A DNA stretch of 64,000 nt, taken from positions 434,001 through 498,000 of the forward strand of contig VWRR01000015.1 in the NCBI GenBank assembly GCA_013995675.1, in the 5' to 3' direction. A program made the position numbers and the translations under genes. Positions 50,801-60,938 of the stretch are shown here, piece after piece. The stretch's first letter is position 1; each line of letters opens with the position of its first letter. This stretch comes from Cyanidiococcus yangmingshanensis. Taxonomy: Eukaryota > Rhodophyta > Bangiophyceae > Cyanidiales > Cyanidiaceae. The notes beneath the pieces are model-generated. The model worked only from the letters and a program-made list of their open reading frames with translations. It ran no database searches and was not told where the DNA came from.

Positions 50801-52171
50801 ATGTCCCATAGACTCGCCTTGAGTGCTGCGCGGCGCGTCGTGGTTACAGGAATCGGCACGGTATCACCGTTGGGCCTGAGTACAGCAGCCTCGTGGAGAG
50901 CGCTGCTCAACGCTCAGAGCGGTATCGAGCGAATACGCGCTTTCGACGCTGCTCAACTACCGGTACAGATTGCTGCTCAGGTGGATCATGCAGTGGCGCT
51001 GAAACGACTAGAGACGGAGGTGTTCGCGTCGGAAACTCAACGCGCGGTTCAGGGCACCGAGTCCGCCGAACGCAAACTTACGCCTGCTGATGTCCTTCGA
51101 GCACCGCCCAGCATTCAGTATGCTTTGATGGCCGCTCATGAGGCTCTCGAAGATGCAGCCCTGTTGGACATGCGACCAGCTGACTGGGGTGTTATCATTG
51201 GCTCTGGGATGGTCTCTTTACCGGACCTGGTGGAGAGCGTCAACCGTCATCAGGAGGGTCGGCGCTTATCACCTCACTTTGTTCCGAGAATTCTGCTCAA
51301 TGCCGCAGCCGGTTATGTATCGCTGTGGTTCGCCCTTTCTGGACCGAACCTCTCGCCAAGCACCGCGTGTGCTGCTGGTGCACATGCCATTGGTGACGCC
51401 TATCGGCTCATTCAACGTGGTGACGCTTCGGTCTGCTTGGCAGGCGGAACCGAGTCTTGTCTTCATGAGCTGGCCTTGTTGGGGTTTGCGCGTGCACGGG
51501 CCCTAACAACTCAGTTTGCGGATCAGCCTGCCCTGGCGAGTCGCCCGTTCGATCGCCAGCGCTCAGGTTTTGTCCTAGGCGAGGGTGCTTGCGTGCTCGT
51601 CCTAGAAGACTACGATCACGCACGAGCTAGAGGGCGAAGTCACACGAACCACATCTACGGCGAGGTGGTAGGATACGGCATGAGCAGCGATGCGTACCAC
51701 GTCACAGCTCCTCACCCGAGCGGCATAGGCGCTCAGCGATGTATGGAGCTGGCGCTCAGGGGTATTGCTCGCTCCGACGTTGGCTACGTGAACGCTCATG
51801 CAACATCAACAGTACTCGGTGATCGTATTGAGGCGACAGCAATTGGTCGCATCTTTCCTGCAGACAATGCAGGTCCGGTTGTAACGTCCACCAAGGGTGC
51901 CACAGGACATTTGCTGGGTGCCGCTGGTGCGCTAGAGGCGGCCTTTACGTTGCTCGCCTTGCGTCAGCAGGGTGTACCGGGTACGTTGAATCTACACGAC
52001 GTGGACGTTGGACCTGAGGCGACCTGGTTGCGCTTTGTGGGCCACGGGGAGCAGCATCACTGGTCAGTGAAGCAACCTCTGAAAGTCGCTCTGAGCAATT
52101 CATTCGGATTCTACGGAACGAACAGTTGTTTGGCGTTCCGCCGAATCCAACCAGATGAATGTTCTACGTAG
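50801..52171 (+). CDS. 3-oxoacyl-ACP synthase II type (KAS), probably mitochondrial
   Basis: 456 residues from ATG 50801. Thiolase-fold condensing enzyme of fatty-acid synthesis: RRVVVTGIGTVSPLG at the start, catalytic Cys in PSTACAAGAHAIGDA (about residue 190), RPFDRQRSGFVLGEGACVLVLED, first catalytic His in VNAHATSTVLGD, second in TSTKGATGHLLGAAGA, and NSFGFYGTNSCLAF at the end. Only ~11 residues precede the fold, basic and short, more like a mitochondrial presequence (OXSM/mtKAS) than a plastid transit peptide. The loop after the gatekeeper Phe reads GFYG where the family has GFGG. Confidence 0.93.
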   Translation: MSHRLALSAARRVVVTGIGTVSPLGLSTAASWRALLNAQSGIERIRAFDAAQLPVQIAAQVDHAVALKRLETEVFASETQRAVQGTESAERKLTPADVLRAPPSIQYALMAAHEALEDAALLDMRPADWGVIIGSGMVSLPDLVESVNRHQEGRRLSPHFVPRILLNAAAGYVSLWFALSGPNLSPSTACAAGAHAIGDAYRLIQRGDASVCLAGGTESCLHELALLGFARARALTTQFADQPALASRPFDRQRSGFVLGEGACVLVLEDYDHARARGRSHTNHIYGEVVGYGMSSDAYHVTAPHPSGIGAQRCMELALRGIARSDVGYVNAHATSTVLGDRIEATAIGRIFPADNAGPVVTSTKGATGHLLGAAGALEAAFTLLALRQQGVPGTLNLHDVDVGPEATWLRFVGHGEQHHWSVKQPLKVALSNSFGFYGTNSCLAFRRIQPDECST

Positions 52172-52824
52172 GCTATTTTTTTGAGTGCTGAAACCATCAA
52201 TTGCGGAGCTCGAGAGAGAACCATCCGACTAGAGGAGCGGGGGATAAAAGGCCTCAAGGGCACTGCAGTTTCATCACCGCTTGCGGATTCAAGAGCTCTA
52301 CATGCTGCGTCTTATTCCGTCGACGAGACCGAGGGAGGTCAAACTCGTGCAAAGGAACGAGCGTGTCGCCACGAACCTGACCTGATGTAGGGTTCCGCCC
52401 AGACCTCGTCGGAGCTCGAGTTCGAACTGGCTTTGCATTCGTCCTCGAATCAACGGATCGCTTTCGACCAAGGTCTCCCATTCGAGCCCTACCTAGATTA
52501 CAGCGTGCAGGACTCAAGACGATTTTGATCGGGTTTCCATCCAATGTGTATCTAGCAGGTGCTTTTCGTCGGGACTGATCTCCGTTCATGTTCAGGTAGC
52601 CAATGCTAGTCGCCACTCACCTTGACGTGACCGCATTGCATTCAGGGACCACGCCCTTGATCTGGACCGAGAGCGGGCTGCACTCCGCGCACAAACCACT
52701 GGTGCCACTCAGCATTTCTAGTCAGGATTGAACGACAGCCATTTACAGATATGTACGTCACTAGTCAAGAGCTGAGCGGTGAATCGAAACGGATCACTTG
52801 TCCTGGTGATAGAGCACGCCACCT
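52172..52824. other. Convergent intergenic region
   Basis: About 650 bases between KAS (+) and topoisomerase II (-) stops. A 120-codon minus-strand frame (52254-52616) has no motif and is not called. Confidence 0.4.
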
Positions 52825-55800
52825 CTAGTCGTCGCAACCCTGTTTAGGTTGCTGATCATGAGGGGTGATCGATCGGACCTCCTTGTCCATTACTAGCTTC
52901 AAGGCGGTCTCCAGATGTGTCAGTTCATTTCGCCAAACGTTCGACACAGTTGCAGCCTGTGTTTCCTCCCAGCACTGTCGCCAGTGTCGTGCTTCGTCGT
53001 GCGCTCGTTGGGCCTCCTCCCGCGTCAACGATCGAATCGGTATCGTGAGCAGCTCCTCCAACGAGCCGCTTGCTTCATCGGCTTGGATGCCAAGCGTCAC
53101 CATGTCGCTCCTGACTTGACCGAGCGGTCGGCCGAACAGCACAAGCTTCCCAGTAACGACCAGGTCTAGGAACCGGACGCGTTTCCGCGCTCTCGCAAAC
53201 TTGCGTTCGAGTTCAGCACACTCTCGCGCCAACCGTTTGTGGTAGACTCGTTCCCGTTCGACCATAAAGTCTTCGAGCACTTCCAGTGGAGTATTGTACT
53301 TGCGAATGCGCCCGTCTGCGTTGAAAAGGTGCATATTGGTGCACGAGATAGTACTCTCGAGGCGAAGCTGGCGCGTGAGTCCAGCGCTGCGCTGCATCAT
53401 CCGTTGTGCATTGGCTCGTGTCAGTACAAGCTCAAAACAGACTTGTTGATCGGTATGGTATTCGCGAAAACCTTTCAAGACCCCGTTCTCAGTTAGCGAA
53501 TGCAGGAATTCCTTGTAGGATTCTGTCCATCGACCGATGGGCAGCTCAGTGATGCGGAAGGTGGTACTCGAGATACGCTCGACCAGGCCACGCGACACAA
53601 AGATCAGATCCCCCTGGGGAACGATATCACCTCGAAACCGTCGATACCAAGGACGAAGCGGCACCGGTGACTGGCCATCCAGCATGCGTCGGATGTTGCC
53701 GATGAGCTCGAGCGGGTGAAAGGCAGGCACACTCGTCGACCAGCCGGTGCCAACACCATCGATCCCGTTCACCAGTGCCATGGGAATGATTGGTACGAAA
53801 TACTCCGGCTCGATGGTTTGGCCATCGTCCTCACAGTAGGTGAGCACGGGGTCATCCCGAGCCGAGAAAATCTTCCGCGCCACTGGAGACAGGCAAGTAT
53901 AAATATAGCGAGCAGAGGCCGCATCCTTTCCCCCGAGCAGACGGGTCCCAAACTGGCCAAGAGGTTGCAGCAACGGAATGTTGTTTGCTCCACAAAAATC
54001 CTGAGCCATATGGATAATCGTGCTGTGCAGAGACTCCTCACCATGATGGTACGCGGTCTGTTCGGCTACGTAGCCCGCCAACTGGGCCACCTTGATGTCG
54101 CGCTGAAGATCCCGCTTCAGACAAGCATAGAGCACTTTGCGTTGTGCTGGCTTCAAGCCATCGATCGCCGAGGGAATGCTGCGAATGTTGTTCGCATGCG
54201 AATACAGGGCTAGCTCACGATCCACAAAGGTTGCAAGAGGCAGCTCGCGAGTCGAGTCGTGCGTTTCCATGACCTCAGCGGGCGCTGTCGGCGTCTCTGT
54301 GACACCCAACTGAGCAAGCCAGTCTTTGCGTTCCTCTGCTCTCGCCTTGTTGAAGGCCAGGTCCAAACGTTGACGATCCGATGGAGCAGTGGCCGCAAAC
54401 CGAATGCGATGGCGCTCCAGGTCACGAAAGTAGGTTTTTCCCTCCTCGCTTGTTGACGTACCGAGGCCCTTGTAGTACTTGATCCGCCATTGCTGCTGGC
54501 GTTGGGCCGGCGCCAGGTTCTCCCACCACAGCTTGAACTCAGCAATCGTGAAGAAGCTCTGGACTTGACCATTGCGTCGGGAGGTTGCCTTCACAATCGG
54601 GGTCAGGAACGCTTCCAGAAAATCGCCCGCTTCGAGCAGACTAGGCCAGAAGAAATCAAACAGGTTCACGATAAGGCCTTTGATATGGCTTCCGTCATGG
54701 TCCTGATCGGTCATAAGCATGACGCGACCATACCGCAGACTCTTTCGTGCCTCTGCTGTGGCGTAGTCTCTATCGTACTCTAGCCCGAGAATGATGCGTA
54801 AGTGATTCACTTCTTCATTTTGCGCGAGCTGCCGCGGATGGCAATCGCGAACATTCAGAAGCTTTCCGCGTAATGGAAAGACACCGTAAAAGTCACGACC
54901 GACGACACCGAGGCCAGCCATTGCGAGGGCCTTGGCAGAGTCGCCCTCGGTGAGAATCAACGTGCATCGATGGGACTCGGGACCACCGGCAGCGTTGGCA
55001 TCTTCCAACTTGGGGATTGCCAGGCGACGAAGTGCTCCAGAGCCCCTAGACGCGGACGCCACCAGCGCTGAAACCGGGCGTGAACCGCGCATTTGGGCTG
55101 CCTGGCGCTCCTCAGCGGCCATGAGAATGCGCTCCAGTAGCTCCGTCTGCTCGAGCGCTTCATTCAGCTGTTTTTCCGACGGAAATTGGCTGGGCAGCGA
55201 TTGCGTAAGTTCGCGCTGACGACTCGTAAGCAGCTCTTTGCTCTGTGACTCAAAAGCTGGCCGATTCACGAGGCAGTTGACAAAAAGCAACGTCTGAGCG
55301 CGAACAAGAGACGGTGTCAGAGCATCTCTCAGGGTCTTGTATCGACTGGAGAGGCGTTCAGCGATCCGACGACTGAGCAGCTCCGCGATACACTGAACGT
55401 GGCTGCCGCCTTGGAATGTCGCTATGCCGTTCACGAAAGAGACCATCGGCGCACCCTGCTCATCTGGGTGAAGTGCTCGAACGCCTATCTCCCAATGAGC
55501 GTTCGGCTGAAACACGACTGCGGGGCGCGGCTTGATGCCATGACGCTGCACATACTCTGCAAAACCGCCCCATGACAGCGGGATGCCGTTCAAGCGTACG
55601 CGGACGTTGGTGGTGATGCCTGTTATATCAAATGCCCGTCTCGCCATGAGCAGCAGCGTCTCTCGATCAACATGGCTCAAACCGAAGCGTTCTAGGTCAG
55701 GTTCAAAAGTGATCTCGGTATACGGCTCCTGGGCTTCCTCCGCTGAGATCGACGTGATCTCCGGTAAGGAGCACACCCCCATGTTCTGACACCACTCTTG

Positions 55801-56418
55801 GCGATAGCGTAGACGATGTTGGCGATCGACAGTCTCGACGTGGAAACGCTTCGACATGATGTTGGTGAGTTTTGCACCGTAGCCATGCCGGCCGCCGGTA
55901 AGTCGAACCGTTTCCTCCGTATCATTGAAGTTGGAGCCCGTCAGCAGGTGTCCAAAGATTAGCTCCGGAACGTGCATCTTCTCGCGTGGATGCATCATCA
56001 CCGGAATACCCTGGCCTGTGTTGCGGACCCGAATCGTTGCGCCCGACTTGATCGCAGAGCATGATAGCGGCAGCCATATATCAATTGCGTCCGTTTGGGT
56101 GTCCCTACGGGCATTGTCGATTGCGTTGACGAGAATTTCGTCAAAGACCTTGTATAGAGCAGGTGAGTAACGCACGTTGCGCAGAACGAGACGGCCGTCC
56201 TCAACGAGACTTTCCAGTGTTTCGAACGATCGGGAAATTGTCCAAAGACGACGTTCAACAAGTTCGACTGGTCCCAAATATACCTCAGGTCGTTTCAATA
56301 CATGTTCACGGGGAGTCAGCCGCTGATACGTTGATTCAATCAGCGTCGAAAAACGTTCTTGCTGCTTTGTTCGAACCAGACCCTGCAGCGCTTTCGTCAC
56401 CGCTCGTACATAGGCCAT
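52825..56418 (-). CDS. TOP2: DNA topoisomerase II
   Basis: 1197 residues from ATG 56418, one frame. ATPase part: FDEILVNAIDNARRD, GRHGYGAKLTNIMSKRF. TOPRIM part: LILTEGDSAKALAMAGL, FPLRGKLLNVRD, MLMTDQDHDGSHIKGL. Winged-helix part with the catalytic Tyr in ASARYIYTCLSPVARKIF, preceded by QFGTRLLGGKDA. GIDGVGTGWSTSVP and YHHGEESLHSTIIHMAQ also match. It makes double-strand passages to decatenate chromosomes. The protein ends about where the catalytic core ends and lacks the 200-400 residue charged C-terminal tail of animal and plant enzymes. The reading frame continues upstream of the ATG for 15 codons without another ATG. Confidence 0.98.
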   Translation of the reverse strand: MAYVRAVTKALQGLVRTKQQERFSTLIESTYQRLTPREHVLKRPEVYLGPVELVERRLWTISRSFETLESLVEDGRLVLRNVRYSPALYKVFDEILVNAIDNARRDTQTDAIDIWLPLSCSAIKSGATIRVRNTGQGIPVMMHPREKMHVPELIFGHLLTGSNFNDTEETVRLTGGRHGYGAKLTNIMSKRFHVETVDRQHRLRYRQEWCQNMGVCSLPEITSISAEEAQEPYTEITFEPDLERFGLSHVDRETLLLMARRAFDITGITTNVRVRLNGIPLSWGGFAEYVQRHGIKPRPAVVFQPNAHWEIGVRALHPDEQGAPMVSFVNGIATFQGGSHVQCIAELLSRRIAERLSSRYKTLRDALTPSLVRAQTLLFVNCLVNRPAFESQSKELLTSRQRELTQSLPSQFPSEKQLNEALEQTELLERILMAAEERQAAQMRGSRPVSALVASASRGSGALRRLAIPKLEDANAAGGPESHRCTLILTEGDSAKALAMAGLGVVGRDFYGVFPLRGKLLNVRDCHPRQLAQNEEVNHLRIILGLEYDRDYATAEARKSLRYGRVMLMTDQDHDGSHIKGLIVNLFDFFWPSLLEAGDFLEAFLTPIVKATSRRNGQVQSFFTIAEFKLWWENLAPAQRQQQWRIKYYKGLGTSTSEEGKTYFRDLERHRIRFAATAPSDRQRLDLAFNKARAEERKDWLAQLGVTETPTAPAEVMETHDSTRELPLATFVDRELALYSHANNIRSIPSAIDGLKPAQRKVLYACLKRDLQRDIKVAQLAGYVAEQTAYHHGEESLHSTIIHMAQDFCGANNIPLLQPLGQFGTRLLGGKDAASARYIYTCLSPVARKIFSARDDPVLTYCEDDGQTIEPEYFVPIIPMALVNGIDGVGTGWSTSVPAFHPLELIGNIRRMLDGQSPVPLRPWYRRFRGDIVPQGDLIFVSRGLVERISSTTFRITELPIGRWTESYKEFLHSLTENGVLKGFREYHTDQQVCFELVLTRANAQRMMQRSAGLTRQLRLESTISCTNMHLFNADGRIRKYNTPLEVLEDFMVERERVYHKRLARECAELERKFARARKRVRFLDLVVTGKLVLFGRPLGQVRSDMVTLGIQADEASGSLEELLTIPIRSLTREEAQRAHDEARHWRQCWEETQAATVSNVWRNELTHLETALKLVMDKEVRSITPHDQQPKQGCDD

Positions 56419-57455
56419 GAGCTTGCCCAGCTGTTGAAGGCGTCTGTGGACGTGGTCAATCACAAACTTGCTTCAATACACAGATCGGTTAGCGGCCGAC
56501 TTGGCGGGTGTACTTGGCTCTCGTCGGTCTGTTCTAGTTTTTGGCTTCGTTGGCAACAGACTTACAGAAAGAATCGTGTCCAGTTCCAGCCAAAACTAGA
56601 AAGTCTGCCCCAACGCGACCAGAAAGTGTTTACAAAAGAAGCAACAATATCACAACGATCTGGGAACGAAACTGGTCTCCCAAACGACCGAGCGATCGAA
56701 CCAGAACTTTGTCACCTCACCGCAACCCCTTGAGTGACCATGAAGCAATCGCGTCTCTTTGACAGTTCCAGACCTACAGCTGTACCAGATCAAGCACAAA
56801 CCAGCAGCAGCAATCAACAAGCCATGCGATGAACGTTTCTTCCACCACAGATTCGTATGCAAAGCGCGAGGGGTGCGTTTCCCAGTTCGATTGCTGAGGC
56901 CGCCAGCCGCGAGGCCAGCCAGCGTCTTTCGCATCGATTGGCCCCTTCGCCTGACCATCATCCAGCGCCCATCTTTATGCCAAGAGTGAAGCCCACTTGC
57001 GTCACATCAGAGACCAGCCGACGCTTCTCAAGCCGCTTCCATAGATGCTGGTTCGTCCGTGCCGTGCATCCAGACCGCGACCTTGTCTTGGCCAGGCATG
57101 CAGACGAGCGCAACTGGAGCGACAAGTCTCGCTCCTGATGCATGGCTTGATCCAAACGCCTGCCCATCGTTTCCACCCATACGCTTGTTTGATATCTCCA
57201 ACCGGTCACATCCATCGTCACCAAAGTGCCTAAAGCTCCTCTCTACGAATAGAATGAATCGTTCCAATCGCCTGGTCGAGTCCAAGCCTCAACGCATGGG
57301 CATCAGGTGGGCATGCCAAACGTCGTCCGCTGGCCAGCCAGGTGTCCAGATTGGTCGGCTGCGCCTTGCGCAGCGGGGCCGGCGAGCGTCTACGGCGCGC
57401 ACGTCCCGTCGATAGGTCGTGTACGCACTTACGATAGCGTTGTCATTGCGTTGCC
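56419..57455. promoter_or_regulatory. Divergent intergenic region between TOP2 and PP2A
   Basis: About 1 kb. Should carry both promoters. One possible small minus-strand gene is listed at 56650-56961; other frames lack motifs. Confidence 0.35.
56650..56961 (-). CDS. Small hypothetical protein with one membrane span
   Basis: 103 codons from a real ATG. A basic N-terminus (MMVRRRGQSMRKTL) precedes one hydrophobic span (GLLIAAAGLCLIWYS), then a short polar tail. This could be a small mitochondrial inner-membrane or ER protein, or a chance frame. No family recognised. Confidence 0.25.
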   Translation of the reverse strand: MMVRRRGQSMRKTLAGLAAGGLSNRTGKRTPRALHTNLWWKKRSSHGLLIAAAGLCLIWYSCRSGTVKETRLLHGHSRGCGEVTKFWFDRSVVWETSFVPRSL

Positions 57456-58466
57456 ATGTCGTTAGCACAAGTGGAGCCGATGACTGATGTCGTGTCCTCG
57501 AAGGAGAGTGGTCCGCTGGGGATGACCCCTAGTGCAACAGGAAGCAATAGTTACGACTTGGACGCATGGATAGCTCAGCTGCTGTCGGAGAACTGTCGAC
57601 CGCTGAGCGAGGAGCAGGTGAAGTGGTTGTGTGACCGCGCTCGAGAGATCTTTATGGAGGAATCGAACGTTCAGCTGGTCACTTGTCCTGTGACTGTTTG
57701 TGGTGACATTCATGGCCAGTTTCATGACCTGCTTGAGCTGTTCAAAATTGGTGGCAAGTGTCCGGATACGAATTATCTGTTCATGGGCGACTATGTTGAT
57801 CGAGGCTACTACTCCGTGGAGACGGTCACGGCGTTGATCTGTCTCAAGGTACGATATCCACAGCGGGTGACGATTTTGCGTGGAAATCACGAGTCGCGCC
57901 AGATCACGCAAGTCTACGGCTTCTACGACGAGTGTTTGCGAAAATACGGAAACGCTAACGTGTGGAAGTATTTCACGGACCTTTTCGACTATATGCCGTT
58001 GACGGCAATTGTGGAGAACCAGATTTTTTGTCTTCATGGCGGACTGTCGCCCTCCATAGACACGCTGGATCAAATTCGGAGCTTGGATCGAATGCAGGAG
58101 GTTCCGCACGAGGGGCCCATGTGTGATCTTCTGTGGTCGGACCCGGACGATCGCTGCGGATGGGGTATCTCCCCGCGTGGCGCCGGATACACGTTCGGCC
58201 AGGACATATCGGAGCAGTTTAACCGGACGAATGGGCTGTCGCTAATTGCGAGAGCGCATCAGCTCGTCATGGAGGGTTACAACTGGTGCCACGAGCGTAG
58301 TGTCGTTACGATTTTCAGTGCGCCGAACTATTGCTATCGGTGTGGGAATCAGGCCGCGATCATGGAACTTGACGAGCATGAGAAATATACGTTTCTGCAA
58401 TTCGATCCCGCTCCGCGGCGTGGTGAGCCTCATTTAACGCGACGCACCCCAGATTACTTCCTCTGA
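57456..58466 (+). CDS. Protein phosphatase 2A catalytic subunit
   Basis: 336 residues, one frame. All PPP-family metal and phosphate motifs are present: [11 protein letters not shown] (GDxHG), [14 protein letters not shown] (GDxVDRG), [20 protein letters not shown] (GNHE), [43 protein letters not shown]. The C-terminus TRRTPDYFL is the invariant TPDYFL tail that is carboxymethylated on Leu and controls B-subunit binding in PP2A. The [12 protein letters not shown] segment also favours PP2A over PP4/PP6. The first ~35 residues form an extra Ser/Thr-rich lead. Ser/Thr phosphatase of cytoplasm and nucleus. Confidence 0.97.
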   Translation: MSLAQVEPMTDVVSSKESGPLGMTPSATGSNSYDLDAWIAQLLSENCRPLSEEQVKWLCDRAREIFMEESNVQLVTCPVTVCGDIHGQFHDLLELFKIGGKCPDTNYLFMGDYVDRGYYSVETVTALICLKVRYPQRVTILRGNHESRQITQVYGFYDECLRKYGNANVWKYFTDLFDYMPLTAIVENQIFCLHGGLSPSIDTLDQIRSLDRMQEVPHEGPMCDLLWSDPDDRCGWGISPRGAGYTFGQDISEQFNRTNGLSLIARAHQLVMEGYNWCHERSVVTIFSAPNYCYRCGNQAAIMELDEHEKYTFLQFDPAPRRGEPHLTRRTPDYFL

Positions 58467-59933
58467 GCCCATTCTGGGGTCGCTCACCCGCTCGCCCTTG
58501 GTATCCTTGGATTCCATCGCTTCGTCTGTGTGGGCATCACATCATTGTTGTCTCGCGAGCCGCAGTTCGCGGTTCAGGGGCGGTCTGGCCAGGCCGGTGG
58601 CTGGTCTGATGCTGTCTCTGAACACCGAAGGGGCCCCCCGATGTGGATGATTGGTGTCCTAGAGCGCTCGGTTGTCGGCCATGAAGGATCGGTTCACTGA
58701 GGGCGACAGTCGTGAACGACGCCACGCGTCACCTGGGTAAGCGCGTATCCTGGCCTTGGGTTTGGGACACATCGCTGCCTGATGACAATAGCTGGATCCA
58801 CACCTACGAACAGGCCATGGGGCCTTTTCGCTCTTGGGCACGAGTCGGCGTTCGTATCCGCTCATCTGTCGTCGCTTCGTTATCGAAGACGCTACAATAA
58901 CGCTCACTTGCTGCGTTCTGACGCCTGTTCCGTAAAGTATCTCAGCTCGGCGACAGAAGCATGCGATATCCGTGATATGACGCTGCGAGCTCGCCGCAGA
59001 AACAGAGCTCGAGCGCGTCGGCTCCTTGGACGACCAGCGAGGAACGTCGACACAGAGCGACATCGCTTACCGAACTCGTGCCAATCAACACAGTGGATCT
59101 TTATTCCGCGAGTCGCGGAAAGCACCAAACCGATTTGCTGCTCCCGAACGCATCCTCTCTCAAGCAGCTGGCCGAAATACGAAAGCCCGAGCGCTTCAAG
59201 GCCGAATACCGATCCTAGTGCTCTTGCGAGGCATCCAGCCCAGTTTCATCCGTATTCCAAAGCGAGCCTGCGATGCTCAATCAAGTTTTTGCTCTTCGTG
59301 AAAGCAGAACATCGCTCCTCTGTTGGATGCATGCTGCGAGTATGACGGCAGCTCGGTCCTGAGGGACTCACCGAGACTCACAGGCCGTGCCTAGCCGTCA
59401 AAGTAGTGTTGATCGAACGTATCATTACCGAGTCGCCTCGTATTCATGAGTTTCCCTTTCGTCCTGAGGCGAAACCAATCCTTCTTTGCTCTTTGGCATC
59501 GTAAATGCTCTACCCTATATCCCGAAAGGTCGACGACCTTGGGGATACCCCTATTTTGATGGATGATACCCGAGATCACTCCGATGCTGCGACGTGCACC
59601 AGGACGTGGTCCGTTTCGCTGAGTTCCTATTGTGCCGCTGCACAGATGCAGGCCGTGTAGGTTTGCTGCACTCGGCAGAGCCAAGCGGAGCAGTTCCGGC
59701 CACGATGACCAGCACCGTCGTTGCGGGTTAGCCGCTCGTCTGCACAAGGCTGGTCTGGTGGAAGCGCCCACTCGAGCTAGGCGGAGCAACCACGTGCTTG
59801 CTCCAAAACGCCCTCTGTGCTGCGCTGTCCTCCGGCTCTCGGAGCGCTTCCTAGTACACGTTGCACCAGTGTTGCGCTACAACTCGAGTGTCCCTCTGCA
59901 ACGTGGGCTACATCTAAACGTTTGCTCTCGACG
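58467..59933. other. Intergenic region between PP2A and ELMO genes
   Basis: About 1.5 kb. Frames of 130-190 codons exist on both strands (58659-59063 -, 58782-59345 +, 59391-59789 -) but overlap and have biased Arg/Ser/Cys composition. None is recognised. The ELMO reading frame is open before 59934 without an ATG. Confidence 0.35.
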
Positions 59934-60938
59934 ATGACCTCGGCACTGGGCTGGACGAAGCGCCTGCTCCATATCGCCACAGGTCGGAGCGAGCTGGTCC
60001 GAATCTGCAGCAGCGCTGGACACAGTCAACAAGTGAGCGTGCGAGTGTACCGCTGCCTACAGAATTCGAAAGACATGGTGGATTTATGGAAGCGATTTAA
60101 GCAAGAGAGCTCGAGTGGTGCGCCTGTCGATCTGGAGGCGTGGACTCGCGCTTTCCTAAAGGTCAAGCAGACGCGACCACGAAGCCAAGCGCAGGATCAG
60201 CTCTTTCGCAACCTCCTATTGAGTCTGACCGACGCGTCCCAGTGGGAGCGCGCCAAGCGAACCCTCGGCGACCTGGTCGACACCCGGTTTCAAAGTAAGG
60301 ATTGCGGACATCAGGAGTTGCTCGAAAGACTTTGGCAACGTTTACAACCGCTTGTCGCCGCTGATTTGAATACGAATAAACGAGACTGGAGACGTCTCGG
60401 ATTCCAAGGCGATGACCCGAGCACGGACTTTCGAGGCATGGGTGTATTCGCGTTGCACCAGCTCGTCTACTTCGCGGAGACTCGACGGCGTGTCGTTCAA
60501 CGGATTATAACAGAGGCGAGTGAGGAAAGCTGGACCAATGTCCATCAAAGTGCTACAGGTTCCGGACCACCTGTCATGCAACTGAAACGTTACTATCCAT
60601 TCGCAGTGACCGGCATTCACGTGAGCGCGTTCATCGTTCGGCTCGTCCAGGAGGACGCCTTTGTGGACACTTGGATGGGTCAGCGTGCCGACACTATCCT
60701 CCAAAAGATCAATGACCTCTATTGCGATACATTCATTCTGTTTCATGAGCATTGGCGCCAAGGCCCCGAACGAAGCGTCATGGATTTTCCAAAAGTGTTC
60801 CGCGAATGTTGCGCTCAGGTTGAGCAGCAGATCCGTCTGGGAGTTTTTCTGCCGCATCTGCGAGGCGAAACCGCCGACGAATATCCTGGGGACACTTTTG
60901 TCGGAAAATGCTCCGTTCAGCACATACGCTCGGACTAG
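59934..60938 (+). CDS. ELMO-domain protein
   Basis: 335 residues from the first ATG (59934). The ELMO/CED-12 domain is marked by DWRRLGFQGDDPSTDFRGMG then VFALHQLVYFAE, with helical flanks and KRYYPFAVTGIHVSAFIVRL, AFVDTWMG, INDLYCDTFILFHEHW. In animals, ELMOD proteins act as GAPs for ARL2/ARF-type GTPases, using the Arg in WRRLGFQG; here that Arg pair is present. Small-domain proteins like this one in algae and plants are mostly uncharacterised. No transmembrane span or signal peptide seen. Confidence 0.9.
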   Translation: MTSALGWTKRLLHIATGRSELVRICSSAGHSQQVSVRVYRCLQNSKDMVDLWKRFKQESSSGAPVDLEAWTRAFLKVKQTRPRSQAQDQLFRNLLLSLTDASQWERAKRTLGDLVDTRFQSKDCGHQELLERLWQRLQPLVAADLNTNKRDWRRLGFQGDDPSTDFRGMGVFALHQLVYFAETRRRVVQRIITEASEESWTNVHQSATGSGPPVMQLKRYYPFAVTGIHVSAFIVRLVQEDAFVDTWMGQRADTILQKINDLYCDTFILFHEHWRQGPERSVMDFPKVFRECCAQVEQQIRLGVFLPHLRGETADEYPGDTFVGKCSVQHIRSD

